NCBI GenBank assembly: GCA_002480565.1
Contig: DLCK01000077.1
Coordinates: 12,247 to 76,246 of the forward strand
Origin: Phycisphaerales bacterium UBA7800
Lineage (GTDB): Bacteria > Planctomycetota > Phycisphaerae > Phycisphaerales > Phycisphaeraceae
Reading direction: 5' to 3'
Length of the DNA stretch: 64,000 bases
Shown here: in pieces, positions 18,922 through 28,729 of the stretch
How positions within the stretch are numbered: the stretch's first letter is position 1
Layout: each line of letters opens with the position of its first letter
Made by a program: the position numbers and the translations under genes
The notes under the pieces: generated by a model
The model's input: only the letters and a program-made list of their open reading frames with translations
The model's database searches: none
What the model was told of the DNA's origin: nothing

Positions 18922-19221
18922 ATGCATGTCATTGCTGATCTATGCGTCGTGCCCATGGGGGTGGGTGTTTCTGTTGGGAAGTATGTTGCTGCATGTGAGA
19001 AAGTCCTCAAGGAAGCAGGACTTAGCCATCAACTGCATGCCTATGGCACCAACATTGAGGGGCCTTGGGACGAGGTCTTTTCTGCGATCAAACGCTGTCA
19101 CGAAGTCGTCCATGAGATGGGGGCGCCACGGATCACTTCGTCCATGCGATTCGGCACTCGGACGGATCGTGACCAGAGCATGCAGGACAAAATTGACAGC
19201 GTGCATCAACAAAAAGATTGA
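18922..19221 (+). CDS. MTH1187 family thiamine-binding protein (DUF77/YkoF-like)
   Basis: The 99-residue protein has the MTH1187/YqgV pattern. MHVIADLCVVPMGVGVSVGKYVA is followed by HAYGTNIEGPWDEVFSAIKRCHEVVHEMGAPRITSSMRFGTRTD. The family forms ferredoxin-like tetramers that bind thiamine or related ligands. The TNIEGPWDEV segment and the final R-x-G-x-R-x-D motif are the family hallmarks. ATG 18922 has AGGAG about 11 bases upstream. I saw no thiamine (TPP) riboswitch in the upstream region. Confidence 0.88.
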   Translation: MHVIADLCVVPMGVGVSVGKYVAACEKVLKEAGLSHQLHAYGTNIEGPWDEVFSAIKRCHEVVHEMGAPRITSSMRFGTRTDRDQSMQDKIDSVHQQKD

Positions 19222-19423
19222 ATCTTTCTAAAACCCAATGTATTATGCCTCCCCTTTTGAGATCGAGATTGTCGAAGTAACGTCGGCTTGTGTGCCGATA
19301 ACAGTTAAACACTTTGTATGGATCATCAACCAAGCCACACCTCATGCCTGTCGCGTTGGTTGATAAACTCAAATTTGAAAGCAATTTACCCATTGCAACA
19401 ATGCAGCGGGCCTGGAGATTAAC

Positions 19424-20335
19424 TTGACTGCTACCCCGATCCCCCGTCGAATTCCGTTCGCTGAAAAGATCAATCCTGAGAACCGCCGAGCCGATTGGGC
19501 GGTCATTGGCTTTATTGGCGCCATCCATCTTGGTGCCCTTGCCAGCCCGTGGACCTTTTCATGGTCAGGCCTGGTCGTCTTCCTGATCCTCTCATGGATG
19601 GGTGGCGGACTGGGCATCACCATGGGCTTTCACCGGCTGCTGACTCACCAATCCTTCAAATGCCCCAAGTGGTTTTACTACTTCGTGACCATCTGCGGCT
19701 GTCTGCAATGGCAAGGTGGTCCCATCCGCTGGGTTGGCACCCATCGCCTGCACCACAAACACTCCGACGGCGAAGAAGATCCCCATACCCCCAAACATGG
19801 CTTTAACTGGGCTCATATGTTCTGGTGCATGTTCAAGGATCACGAAGACTTCAAACCTTACGATGCTGCCAAGGATCTGACCAAAGATAAAGTCATGGTC
19901 TGGATCGACAAGTACTTCGTCATCTTCCAATTCATCCTCGCAGCAGGTCTCTATGCAGGCGGATACTTCTATGGCGGGCAAGGTACCGAAGGTCACCTGC
20001 TGGCATTATCATGGATCGTCTGGGGCATCTTCCTGCGAACAGCCTGTGCCTATCACGGCACCTGGCTCGTCAACTCCGCGACTCACACCTGGGGTTACCG
20101 CAACTTCAAGACCACCGACGACTCCCGCAACAGCTGGTGGGTCGCCCTGCTGAGCTTCGGCGAAGGCTGGCATAACAACCACCATGCTTTCCAACGCTCC
20201 GCTGCTCATGGTCTCAAATGGTGGGAGTTTGATATCACCTACATCACCATCCGACTGCTGGGACTGGTTGGCATAGCCAAAGACATCGTCAAACCCACCA
20301 CCGCCCAAATGGAACAGAAAAATATCCCCGCCTGA
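19424..20335 (+). CDS. Membrane acyl-CoA (delta-9 type) fatty acid desaturase
   Basis: This 303-residue integral membrane diiron enzyme introduces a double bond into fatty acyl chains. All three histidine boxes are present: HRLLTH, HRLHHKH and HNNHHAF (in EGWHNNHHAFQ). Four hydrophobic segments lie in the expected positions (about 25-75 and 165-210). The HRLLTH box within GFHRLLTHQSF and the GTHRLHHKHSD context are typical of the delta-9 group. Translation appears to start at TTG 19424, with TGGAG 6 bases upstream. The gene converges with the beta-helix gene at a shared terminator. Confidence 0.93.
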   Translation: MTATPIPRRIPFAEKINPENRRADWAVIGFIGAIHLGALASPWTFSWSGLVVFLILSWMGGGLGITMGFHRLLTHQSFKCPKWFYYFVTICGCLQWQGGPIRWVGTHRLHHKHSDGEEDPHTPKHGFNWAHMFWCMFKDHEDFKPYDAAKDLTKDKVMVWIDKYFVIFQFILAAGLYAGGYFYGGQGTEGHLLALSWIVWGIFLRTACAYHGTWLVNSATHTWGYRNFKTTDDSRNSWWVALLSFGEGWHNNHHAFQRSAAHGLKWWEFDITYITIRLLGLVGIAKDIVKPTTAQMEQKNIPA

Positions 20336-20374
20336 CACCTGGTGCCGGATTCAACAAAAAAACATACGAATTAC

Positions 20375-20413
20375 AAAACGCACCTCGAAGCAAATGCTTT
20401 GAGGTGCGTTTTT
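20375..20413. terminator. Bidirectional terminator between convergent genes
   Basis: AAAACGCACCTC-GAAGC pairs with GCTTT-GAGGTGCGTTTT across an AAAT loop. The A run on the left and T run on the right make it usable on both strands. It serves the desaturase (plus) and the beta-helix gene (minus). Confidence 0.88.
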
Positions 20414-20496
20414 AATTAAATGGTATGAAGCTTTTGGTATTTAGTTTTTGATTATTGCATCCACTTTCCCAAAGCAACCGTTAACCCCAACAATGC

Positions 20497-22899
20497 TCAG
20501 TCGGGTATTTGAGCTTGGATTGCGCCTTGCGCGCCTGAATGGGTGTTGCCGAACATATCAAAATCAAAAGCTGCCGGTTCCAAGGGTAAACCCAGACTGG
20601 ATGATGGGTAGAGTTTGGTTGTGATTTGTGGATCGCTGATACTGTTACCTGCGGGCATTGACTGGGGCGTTCCACTGCCGGGGATACCGCTGCCGTCATA
20701 GACTTGATACGCAACAGGAAGACCATACGCATTATTGCGTGTAAAGGACATCGGACCGTTAACGTGAAAGCCGATACTGAAATTACCCGTGGCCAGGTTG
20801 CCAATCGTTTCATTCGTTTGCCAGGTTTGATCCATAATGGCATAGGTGGTCCCACTGCCTTGATCAAACTCGCCGATGAACGTATTGCCAATCATCCGCA
20901 TATTCCCGTAATAGGTATTAATCGCAGCCCGGAAAGATTCTGTCGACCCGGGAACAACCTGGCCGTCACGCATGATAAAGACATTACCAATCACATCGTT
21001 GTGACCCTCAAAGGCATGTAATCCATACTGGGCGTCAATGATCATATTGCCAATCGCATTAACATATTTTCCGATGCTCAGCGCTTTCTGAGGCATGGGA
21101 ACCGTCCCGTTAATCCAATCACCTTCGGGGGTCGGCGCAAAGAAATACGGTGTCGATCCCGGATCACAGCCAATGAGCAGATTGTCAGAAACCCAGATTG
21201 GATTGGGATTCTGAGGGTCCACCGGGTCTGTGGGCTCGATAATCAACACGCCTTTGGCATTGATGCTGTTGTGCATGATATTTTCAAAAATCAAGCCGCC
21301 ATCCATTAATTTCGTATTGGTAATTTGCAGGCAATCGCCACCGGTTCGCAGGTTTCGGACCGGGCCGGTAATGATCAATTCATTACCGTAAATTTGCGGG
21401 TTGATACTATAAGCTCTTGGACGATTGGTCACACCCCCAAGATAGAGACAATCGCCATCTTTCATCACAATTTTGCAATTGCGAACAATACTATTTCGGC
21501 CGTAAAGTTCAATTCCCATGATCAGCGAAAAATTAATTTTCAACGCAGGGTCCGTCACGGTCGGGATATCATCAATGATTTGACAATGTTCGATTAAAGT
21601 ATTTTCAGCGTTAAGAAAAATCGCCCGCCCGTAATCATATTCATTAAATGAACCACCTGTAACACGCGTTACTGTTTGCATGCGGAAATTTAATCCACTG
21701 ATACATACATCATCAGGCAAGTTCTCATTATCCAGCCAGCCGGTGGGTTGAATGATCCTGTAATGCGAAGATGAAGTGAGTGTTGCTCGTCTTGCTGGGG
21801 CCAGAACGCGTTGCCCGGTGAGGGCATCATAGGTACCAAGCAACGGCCCTTGAACGCCGGGGCCACTATTGGGAATATCAATCGAACCGTTGGTATGAAC
21901 CGCCAGATCATGCTCCACCCCCTCTAAAAACAAATGCGTATCACCTGGCGTGACCGTGGGGGTATAGGGATTAAGCAAAAGACGGTTACGTGGCGTTTGG
22001 GGACTCAAACCATCACCGTTGACTGATGCGTTTAAATTGTAGTAATACACCGTCCCACGATTGGGTTCATAGGTTTGAGCGTGCTCTACAAAGCGATCTC
22101 GGATTTGATTTTCACGAAAAGTAATAATCTCATCAATTTTTGCTTTCCGCTCGGTCGCGGTCAAACTGCTAAGAATAACAGGAGCCCCCGACGAGACCGC
22201 AGGGACACTGAATTGATAGACTCGGTCTACAAAAGTTGGACTACTCATTTCTTCAATCGTCAGGTAAAGATGACAAAGATCGCCATCAGTCATCCCGGAT
22301 ACTTCGGCAGTGATATTCTGCGAATAGGAACCGGCGGGAACGATGATCTGGCTACTACCTTCAAGCTTCGTCCAGTTATAGTTCCAAATTTTAAATACGA
22401 TCCTGCGATCCGTTGACGTCGTCCATTGACAGGGAATACTGACCGTACCACCCGTAGTGATTGATGTGGGAAAAGGGAATGACAAGATTTCATCGGTGTA
22501 CACCTGAGGGGTGACCGCGGGAATACTGAATTGATAGACTCGATCCACAAAAGTCGTACTGTCGATTTCTTCAATCATCAGATACATATGACAAAGATCA
22601 CCATCAGTCATCCCGGATACTTCGGCAGTGATATTTTGTGAATAGGAACCGGCAGGAACGATGATCTGACTGCTGCCTTCGAGCTTCGTCCAGTTATAGT
22701 TCCATATTTTCAAGACGACTTTTCGATCTGTCGAAGTCGTCCATTGGCAGGGAATACTGACCGTACCATCGGTCGTGATTGAATCAGGGAAAGGAAATGA
22801 CAGAATCTCATCTGTGTATGCAGAGGCAGTTTGCCCCAACGCAGTAACTACCAAAACAACAAAGAACAATAAAACGTTAAACAGCTTTGTACACTTCAT
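20497..22899 (-). CDS. Secreted right-handed beta-helix repeat protein with two N-terminal tandem domains
   Basis: This 800-residue exported protein has a signal peptide at residues 1-27 (FNVLLFFVVLVVTALGQTASA). Two nearly identical 106-residue beta-rich domains follow (about 28-133 and 134-239, each beginning YTDEILSFPFP). A linker (about 240-300) leads to a long parallel beta-helix region with N-x-I/V-x-N/G strand-turn words (about 330-760: NTLIEHCQIID, NSIVRNCKIVM, GNELIITGP, GLHAFEGHNDVIGNVFIM). Beta-helix proteins of this type are often polysaccharide lyases or hydrolases, but I see no decisive catalytic signature. The neighbouring GH16 enzyme suggests a shared glycan. Both genes face the same way, with a terminator between them. 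Confidence 0.82.
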   Translation of the reverse strand: MKCTKLFNVLLFFVVLVVTALGQTASAYTDEILSFPFPDSITTDGTVSIPCQWTTSTDRKVVLKIWNYNWTKLEGSSQIIVPAGSYSQNITAEVSGMTDGDLCHMYLMIEEIDSTTFVDRVYQFSIPAVTPQVYTDEILSFPFPTSITTGGTVSIPCQWTTSTDRRIVFKIWNYNWTKLEGSSQIIVPAGSYSQNITAEVSGMTDGDLCHLYLTIEEMSSPTFVDRVYQFSVPAVSSGAPVILSSLTATERKAKIDEIITFRENQIRDRFVEHAQTYEPNRGTVYYYNLNASVNGDGLSPQTPRNRLLLNPYTPTVTPGDTHLFLEGVEHDLAVHTNGSIDIPNSGPGVQGPLLGTYDALTGQRVLAPARRATLTSSSHYRIIQPTGWLDNENLPDDVCISGLNFRMQTVTRVTGGSFNEYDYGRAIFLNAENTLIEHCQIIDDIPTVTDPALKINFSLIMGIELYGRNSIVRNCKIVMKDGDCLYLGGVTNRPRAYSINPQIYGNELIITGPVRNLRTGGDCLQITNTKLMDGGLIFENIMHNSINAKGVLIIEPTDPVDPQNPNPIWVSDNLLIGCDPGSTPYFFAPTPEGDWINGTVPMPQKALSIGKYVNAIGNMIIDAQYGLHAFEGHNDVIGNVFIMRDGQVVPGSTESFRAAINTYYGNMRMIGNTFIGEFDQGSGTTYAIMDQTWQTNETIGNLATGNFSIGFHVNGPMSFTRNNAYGLPVAYQVYDGSGIPGSGTPQSMPAGNSISDPQITTKLYPSSSLGLPLEPAAFDFDMFGNTHSGAQGAIQAQIPD
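22183..22818 (-). repeat. 318-bp tandem duplication inside the beta-helix gene
   Basis: Two consecutive 318-bp units (minus strand 22818-22501 and 22500-22183) encode the 106-residue N-terminal domains. They are nearly identical in DNA. Examples are the shared stretches encoding WNYNWTKLEGSSQIIVPAGS and QNITAEVSGMTDGDLCH. This indicates a recent duplication or ongoing gene conversion. Confidence 0.85.
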
Positions 22900-23005
22900 G
22901 ATTTGGGGTCTCTCTTTGGGAAATGGGTTGGTTCACACCGTCATGATTTACCCCCCGATTCAAAAACCAAGGCTCCGATACTTCCTTTCCAAATTAAATA
23001 TTTCT

Positions 23006-23042
23006 AAAAAAAAACCTGATGACCGAAATGGCCATCAGGTTA
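23006..23042 (-). terminator. Terminator of the GH16 gene
   Basis: AACCTGATG(G)CC and its complement (plus 23013-23024 with 23030-23041) form the stem. On the minus strand a run of nine T follows (plus A run 23006-23014). It lies 10 bp after the GH16 stop. Confidence 0.88.
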
Positions 23043-23051
23043 ATAAGTTGT

Positions 23052-24965
23052 TTATTTATTCATTAGGTCCTTGCGTTGCCAGACGCGGACATAGTCAATG
23101 GTAAAATCATCCGGCAGTTTGGTATCGTCCAGTTCATTGCCATCCCAACCGCCTGAAGGCATGTATACGATCATGTAACCAGGGATCGTGGAAATCCGTG
23201 GATCTTCCCAACGGCCGACTTCCACGCCATTGCAATAGAACACAGCTTTACCGGGCAACCAGAGCAGACCCGCGGTGAAGTACCCGTCCTTGTCATGTTT
23301 GACATAGATACCGCCGGTGCCGATGGCTTTGTGTTCCGGGCCGTAATTGTCCCAGTGCATGGCAACGTTGTAGCGGTGCGGTCCCCAGACGCCCAATTGC
23401 TCCATGATATCGAATTCCATGCCGTTGTTGCTGGTTTCGCAACGCTTGGACATGCTACCCGAAGGTAAGTTGAATGCTTCGCCACGGTCGGGCATCATCC
23501 AGAATGCAGGCCAGAGTCCATGGGCTGTAGGTAATTTCATTCGTGCTTCAAAGTAGCCGTAGCATTGGGACCACTTGGTGAAGGTATCCAGGTAAGCGCC
23601 GGTATATTCCCGGTAGGGTTGGCTGGGGTTATCGTTGTGATAGCCGGCTTTTTTCTCGTAATGCAGGCTCGCCTTGCCATCCTTGATGATGATATTGTTC
23701 TTCGACCAGCGACTGACTTTGTCCCAGTGGTTAGGCCCTTCGTTGCGCCACTTGCTCAAGTCCACCGAAGGCGCGTCGAACTCTTCATCAAAGGTGACGA
23801 CCCAATCTCCGGCTACCGGCGGACGCTTGCCGACCCAATCAGGAATCACAGCGGGGTCCCCGGTTTGAGCGATGATCGATTCGATACGTACGGATGCTTG
23901 ACCGGTGTGTTCAAAGCCGATGGTGATTGCACTTGTTTTATCGCTGACGTAGGGCGTTCCTGTGCCGGGCTTGGCATCATGGGTTGTTTTGATCTGCGCA
24001 GCGGGTACACCTTCCCAGCTAATATCAGCGGCAAACGGCACCACCATCTCAGCGGTTTGGCCGGGCATGATGGTCTTGCCTGTTCGGGGTTCAAAGCGTC
24101 TACCCCAACTGCTCAATGCGACATTGGGTGTGATGGGCGTCTTGCCGGTGTTGCGAATACTCAAGGCGATTTGTGTTGCATCACCCAGATGCCAGAAACC
24201 TTCTGCGGGGCTAAGCGTCACTTCCTGTTTGCCGGTTGTTGACGGCAATTCAATAGCCAGTGCAGATTGGTTGATGACAGCTTTAACGCCGCCTGTCGAC
24301 TTGATCTGCTTAGTGCTATCAATATTTACACCTTGGCCAAGGATAATGCCGTCCTTGGGTTTGACGCGGAGCATCTTTGGCTTGGATTGCGCTTTCTTTT
24401 CCTCCCCCTTGGACACATAGACTTTTTCAATACGAAATGTCTGTGCGTGTTCAGCTTTACCAGCTACAAACAGGATGGCAATGATGTTCTCGGGTTTCAG
24501 AGGATAGCTGGGTTGAAACCCGTAGGAACGGCCGAACTTGACTTTGATGGTCGTGGATTGTCCTGCGTTGATTCGCAGACACTCGCTACTCCACGGGCTT
24601 TTACCCCAATTGTGCGGATTGTCCAGTCGCATGCACAACAGCAATTGCTTTTGACCGGTGTTGGTCACTTGTGCTTCAAGGGTGTCATAGCCGGTAAAAT
24701 CCCAGTGATCAGATTCGTCGGGATTGAACGTGATCGTGGGATATGGATCACTACCAGGATCGACAGTCAAATTGATACCGGGCACCAGTGGCGTGCTTGG
24801 ATCATGTTTATAGGTCACCTGATCGGAGGTGGTCTTGATGCGTGCGGGAATCTGCAAATTCGCAGCATCGATAATGACTTTGGGCGCCGGTGTCTGAGCG
24901 CTTGCCATCACACCCTGCAACAGGGTAATGATAAACATTAGAGAAAACACATCGTAGCGTTTCAT
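23052..24965 (-). CDS. Secreted glycoside hydrolase family 16 protein
   Basis: This 637-residue exported enzyme has a signal peptide (residues 1-23, MFIITLLQGVMASA). The N-terminal part (about 25-390) contains two beta-sandwich-like regions that probably bind carbohydrate (SDHWDFTGYDTLEAQVTN; a second around 225-370). A C-terminal GH16 domain spans about 385-637. The catalytic motif E-x-D-x-x-E is present as E517, D519 and E522 in GMEFDIMEQ, preceded by the GLWPAFWMMP substrate cleft. GH16 enzymes cleave beta-1,3/1,4 glucans or red-algal galactans; the N-terminal extension and motif resemble the agarase/laminarinase side, but the substrate is not determined. Neighbouring LacI and prepilin genes suggest induced polysaccharide use. 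Confidence 0.92.
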   Translation of the reverse strand: MKRYDVFSLMFIITLLQGVMASAQTPAPKVIIDAANLQIPARIKTTSDQVTYKHDPSTPLVPGINLTVDPGSDPYPTITFNPDESDHWDFTGYDTLEAQVTNTGQKQLLLCMRLDNPHNWGKSPWSSECLRINAGQSTTIKVKFGRSYGFQPSYPLKPENIIAILFVAGKAEHAQTFRIEKVYVSKGEEKKAQSKPKMLRVKPKDGIILGQGVNIDSTKQIKSTGGVKAVINQSALAIELPSTTGKQEVTLSPAEGFWHLGDATQIALSIRNTGKTPITPNVALSSWGRRFEPRTGKTIMPGQTAEMVVPFAADISWEGVPAAQIKTTHDAKPGTGTPYVSDKTSAITIGFEHTGQASVRIESIIAQTGDPAVIPDWVGKRPPVAGDWVVTFDEEFDAPSVDLSKWRNEGPNHWDKVSRWSKNNIIIKDGKASLHYEKKAGYHNDNPSQPYREYTGAYLDTFTKWSQCYGYFEARMKLPTAHGLWPAFWMMPDRGEAFNLPSGSMSKRCETSNNGMEFDIMEQLGVWGPHRYNVAMHWDNYGPEHKAIGTGGIYVKHDKDGYFTAGLLWLPGKAVFYCNGVEVGRWEDPRISTIPGYMIVYMPSGGWDGNELDDTKLPDDFTIDYVRVWQRKDLMNK

Positions 24966-25283
24966 TGATATCTTCCTTTGGTAACAAATTGATACATATG
25001 AACCGGATTACAAAAGCAGGTTCAATACTAAAAGTAAAATCAGGCACAAAATTAGCGAAGGTTAAATCCGTATTGTCATCGTATTAACCCCAGAATGTGT
25101 TACCGGGGATATTCATATTAACCGTATAAGTATTAATACAGACCGTATATTGACCCACCGCACCTTTGACCGGTAGTCATGACGGCTGGCTGACACATTG
25201 TCAATCACATCGTTGTAGTCTAGCCGTTTAACGAGTGCAGGTTGTTTGCAATATTCCGATTCAATTCTGTCGGGGAACTGATC
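24966..25283. promoter_or_regulatory. 318-bp spacer with paired ACCGTATA words upstream of GH16
   Basis: There is no gene here. Two direct copies of ACCGTATA (25121-25128 and 25142-25149) lie 21 bp apart, two helical turns, about 155-185 bp upstream of the GH16 start. An activator or repressor site is possible but unproven. Confidence 0.25.
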
Positions 25284-26036
25284 TCAATCGGTGATATCGT
25301 AGGCATACCAAAGCTTGGTTTGTTCATCACTTGTCAAGTATGTATGATCGACCAACTCACGGGCGTTTGTCTTGGCATGCCCGTCATACATCACCATGTT
25401 GACTGTATTGTCGTGACGGTAGGCGATGAGGAACTGCGTCGTTGTATTTTCATCAACATAGTAGTTTGAATAGTTCATGGCTACCGCAGCCCATCGAGCA
25501 TCGCTGAAAGTAAAGACCGTGCTGGGTCGGCGAATCAGCGAATCGCGATACCCTACAAAAAGGTAGGGGTCGGGTTTAAAGTAAATATAGTAATTAGTGT
25601 AACGGTAGCTGTAGTACTCGCTGAAATTCATGCCATAGGAATAACGCATATTCAACGTACCATCTGCATTGGCGTGTTCCGTAGCATATGTTGCATCCGG
25701 GCAGATACGATTATGAGGCGCACTGTCCTTGTACACTGGGGCAGATGGTTTGAGCCCCGTATACTGGCGTGTGATGGAATTGGAAGTCCAATAGTCATGC
25801 TGCCAGGTCACTCTATTAAAGTTGAGAAACGGCGGGATATACCATCCCTTGTTATCCGCACAATAGGCTTGGTTAAATACCTGTAATTGTCGGACATTCG
25901 ACAGGCAGGCAATGCGCCGCGATGTTTTTCGTGCTTTGGTCAATGCTGGCAGAAGTATGGCGATCAGAAGCGAGACAATACTAATCACCACCAAAAGTTC
26001 AATCAGAGTAAACGCATTATTTCGTTGAGTTTTCAT
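25284..26036 (-). CDS. Prepilin-type N-terminal cleavage/methylation domain protein
   Basis: The 250-residue pseudopilin-like protein has an N-terminus (MKTQRNNAFTLIELLVVISI) that matches the prepilin peptidase site. Cleavage would fall before the F of FTLIELL, with Glu at +5. A hydrophobic helix follows (to about residue 35), then a periplasmic beta-rich domain ending in YDGHAKTNAREL. Such H-x-G-pseudopilins are abundant in planctomycetes beside polysaccharide genes. A longer frame starts at 26072. I chose ATG 26036 because it places the cleavage site normally and has AAGGA upstream. It is between GH16 and a LacI regulator, same strand. Its role in secretion, adhesion or glycan capture is unknown. 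Confidence 0.88.
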   Translation of the reverse strand: MKTQRNNAFTLIELLVVISIVSLLIAILLPALTKARKTSRRIACLSNVRQLQVFNQAYCADNKGWYIPPFLNFNRVTWQHDYWTSNSITRQYTGLKPSAPVYKDSAPHNRICPDATYATEHANADGTLNMRYSYGMNFSEYYSYRYTNYYIYFKPDPYLFVGYRDSLIRRPSTVFTFSDARWAAVAMNYSNYYVDENTTTQFLIAYRHDNTVNMVMYDGHAKTNARELVDHTYLTSDEQTKLWYAYDITD

Positions 26037-26059
26037 GTATGGTTTTCCTTGCCTAAAAA

Positions 26060-27196
26060 TCAAGAAGGACACCTGGCGGTTGATTGACGAACGACCAGTT
26101 CCGGAGACATCCGAATGATCGAGCCGGACAAATTCGATTCATATGAAACATTGACCAATAGCTGTCGAACAGCACGTTGCCCCATTTCGCGCAACGGCAC
26201 ATGCACCGTCGTTAACGGCGGGGTCACCAAAGCCGATGCACTGGTATCGTCAAAACCAACCACACTTAACTGATCAGGAATCGAAATCCCACACTGTTCA
26301 GCCGCTCGGACCACCCCCATCGCGCCGCAGTCCGTGGCACAGACCATGGCTGTGGGTCGTTGTGGTTCACCGGCGAGTATCTTTTTCACATCCTCAACCG
26401 TGTCATGAATACTTTCAGGCCCGTGATAAACCCATTGTGAATTCACCGCCAACCCGGCACTGGCCATCTTCCATTGCCAGGTCGCCCAACGTTCCTGAAA
26501 ACTGCGGTTGCGCGGGGCACCGACATATCCAATTTTTTGATGTCCCAACTCAAGAAGATGATCCATCGCCAATTCAATCCCCGCCAGATTGTCAGTGGTC
26601 ACCACGTCGGCACGCCCTGTGTGAATAATGTCCACCAGAACGACAGGCTTGTGACACTGCTCTAGAAAATCAGGCAGGCTGGGACTGTATTCACCGATGA
26701 GAATGACGCCTGAAATTTCAGAACGGTTTACTGATTTGATGATCTGCGGATCCATCAAATCCACACTGGCCTGCACCATCGCCCGATTGGAAGCAAAGGC
26801 CAATTCGTCCATGACGCCGTTGAGAATCTGCATGTAAAAGTCCGACGCAAGAGAGTAGGTCTGACTGATCAGGTCTCTGCCGGTTACTTCGCTTGATGGC
26901 CCAAGATGCATCGTCCCGTCATTGGTGGAGATTTGCTCCATGGGCGAATGGCGATGCAAGATCACCTCAAAGCGACTCTCAGTTGTTTTGGTCCGTGGGT
27001 GGGTAGCAGAGACAAGATCACGCACCGTTCGCTGAGTCCGTCGCGGTTTATACCCCGACTCCTTGACCGCTTTGAGCACGTTCTGGCGAACCGCGGGACT
27101 CACCGTCCCCGAGTTATTAAGCACGCGTGAAACCGTCGCCGCCGAGCATCCTGCCCGGGCACTGACTTGCGCAAGCGTACTTGGTGATTGTCCCAT
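26060..27196 (-). CDS. LacI family transcriptional regulator
   Basis: The 378-residue protein has a LacI helix-turn-helix at the N-terminus (TLAQVSARAGCSAATVSRVL then NNSGTVSPAVRQNVLKAVKESGY). It continues into a periplasmic-binding-protein-like sugar-sensing core (EISGVILIGEYSP, ATDCGAMGVVRAAEQCGISIP, LSVVGFDDTSASALVTPPLTTV). An unusual linker of about 50 residues between the DNA-binding and core domains (about 60-110) makes it longer than typical. AGGA precedes the ATG. It lies between two prepilin genes and likely controls the GH16/beta-helix cluster, but I found no perfect operator. A near-palindrome TTACAAATGTAA lies at 27288-27299. Confidence 0.9.
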   Translation of the reverse strand: MGQSPSTLAQVSARAGCSAATVSRVLNNSGTVSPAVRQNVLKAVKESGYKPRRTQRTVRDLVSATHPRTKTTESRFEVILHRHSPMEQISTNDGTMHLGPSSEVTGRDLISQTYSLASDFYMQILNGVMDELAFASNRAMVQASVDLMDPQIIKSVNRSEISGVILIGEYSPSLPDFLEQCHKPVVLVDIIHTGRADVVTTDNLAGIELAMDHLLELGHQKIGYVGAPRNRSFQERWATWQWKMASAGLAVNSQWVYHGPESIHDTVEDVKKILAGEPQRPTAMVCATDCGAMGVVRAAEQCGISIPDQLSVVGFDDTSASALVTPPLTTVHVPLREMGQRAVRQLLVNVSYESNLSGSIIRMSPELVVRQSTARCPS

Positions 27197-27526
27197 GATG
27201 CATTCCTGTGTGAACCATTACAAAGATGACTTATGAACTATAGGAATCCAAATTTTAAGGTCAATGCAAAGAAGCACTATCACGCCCTTACAAATGTAAA
27301 ACAGCTGTAACCTATTATTTTAAAAGTGAAAATCAAAATGAAAGTTTTGCAAGAATGTTTACGATTTACATTCTATCCCGCATGATTGGCAAAAATGAAT
27401 CTATTGAAAATGCAGGTTCAACAGCCACGAATTGATAGCTCGCGCGTCGCTGATGACGATACACGTGAACGAAAAACGCACAAAGGGGCTTTACGTCCCA
27501 CTGCCCTTTTCTGCTCATTACATCAA
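27197..27526. other. AT-rich intergenic region upstream of LacI gene
   Basis: I see no gene in these 330 bases. They hold the LacI gene leader, the near-palindrome TTACAAATGTAA (27288-27299), and a plain spacer to the upstream prepilin gene. I see no clear terminator. Confidence 0.5.
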
Positions 27527-28273
27527 TCAATTGCTTGGATAGAAGATCATGGCTTTGCGTTGTTCTTCTGAAAGACTGATAAATTGCTCGCGGCTGACGG
27601 TGTTGCAATGTCCATCACCATAGAGAAAACCACCAGCTTCATTGGGATGCCCGGTAGGGTTAGGGAATAAGGGATTGGACCAAGTCCAAGGCCAATTACC
27701 TGATGCGGTTGTGGTGTAATTCAGGAACATGATGGGTAGAAAATCAAACTCGGTCGCCGAGTTGTGGAGCGTCAGACTGGCTTCGGCAAACCAAAAACCT
27801 TTGGAGTTGAGGATTTCAATGCGTGGCAATTGGTACTTGATGGTGCCGTTCCAGTTTTCCGCTTGCCCGCCCATGTATTGATTGATGCCATAGGTGTTGC
27901 CCGACGGGAGACTGCGTAAAGGGGAGACTTGCAGACGCGCTTCGGGACAGATCAACGGGCCAGTGGTGGTTCCCCAACCTTTGTACAGATTAGCTTCCTG
28001 GGTTTTGAAGTACCAGAAAGTATCTATCAACTTCCAGCAGGTAGACCACCCCGGGTCACCATGTGTCGGGAGAATCCCTTTATTGTCGGTGGCATAGGTG
28101 ATACCCCATGTGCCGATCGATCTGAGTTGGGTCTGACAGATCACGTTACGTGCCGACGCCCTGGCCTTGGACAAGGCAGGCAGCAAAATAGCAATCAGAA
28201 TCGCAATAATGCTGATCACCACCAACAGTTCAATGAGCGTAAAAGCATTGTTTGTTTTACTGAGATTCAACAT
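27527..28273 (-). CDS. Prepilin-type N-terminal cleavage/methylation domain protein
   Basis: The 248-residue protein begins MLNLSKTNNAFTLIELLVVI, the canonical prepilin peptidase site with Glu +5, followed by IIAILIAILLPALSKARASA. The periplasmic part ends in GGFLYGDGHCNTVS, the D-G-H motif frequent in planctomycete pseudopilins. GGAG lies 7 bases before the ATG. It is a paralogue of the protein at 25284 (shared N-terminus and C-terminal G-D/G-H feature) with a diverged middle. It lies upstream of the LacI gene in the same direction, separated by a 330-bp gap. Confidence 0.88.
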   Translation of the reverse strand: MLNLSKTNNAFTLIELLVVISIIAILIAILLPALSKARASARNVICQTQLRSIGTWGITYATDNKGILPTHGDPGWSTCWKLIDTFWYFKTQEANLYKGWGTTTGPLICPEARLQVSPLRSLPSGNTYGINQYMGGQAENWNGTIKYQLPRIEILNSKGFWFAEASLTLHNSATEFDFLPIMFLNYTTTASGNWPWTWSNPLFPNPTGHPNEAGGFLYGDGHCNTVSREQFISLSEEQRKAMIFYPSN

Positions 28274-28729
28274 TGCGTCACTCCGGTATTTGAAAATATC
28301 AGCATCATGTCAATGGCCTTGCCACAACATCACGATCAACAAAATGCAGTTGGACATTCGTCCGTCATGCACTCAAGCAATCATTCTTTTTGAGCTTTAA
28401 TGTGATCTGTATCAGTTAACGACAAATGCCCCGTCATACTGAAAAAGTCTATACCGCACTGATATTCAGTCAATCAGATTTATGCGCGCAAGATTACATT
28501 CTATGAAAACAACACATAAGCATTTTATTTTTAAATGAATATGTGTTTTCAAGTTTTCACAAATTTTACTGACGGGAAAAGTCGACACCAAACAGGCCGT
28601 CACGTTGCGTCGAGTGATACCTGTCCCAAAAATGTCATGGAACGGAAAAGGAAGGCATTCTGTTTTTCCAGGATAGATTATCGAAGAAGTTGGATGTGCC
28701 TCTTTTACTCCCTTGATTGTTATACAATT
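28274..28729. other. 456-bp intergenic region without gene
   Basis: This is an AT-rich spacer between a prepilin gene and the convergent end of the AT-rich nuclease candidate. Short frames here lack coding features. I see no clear terminator or operator. Confidence 0.5.
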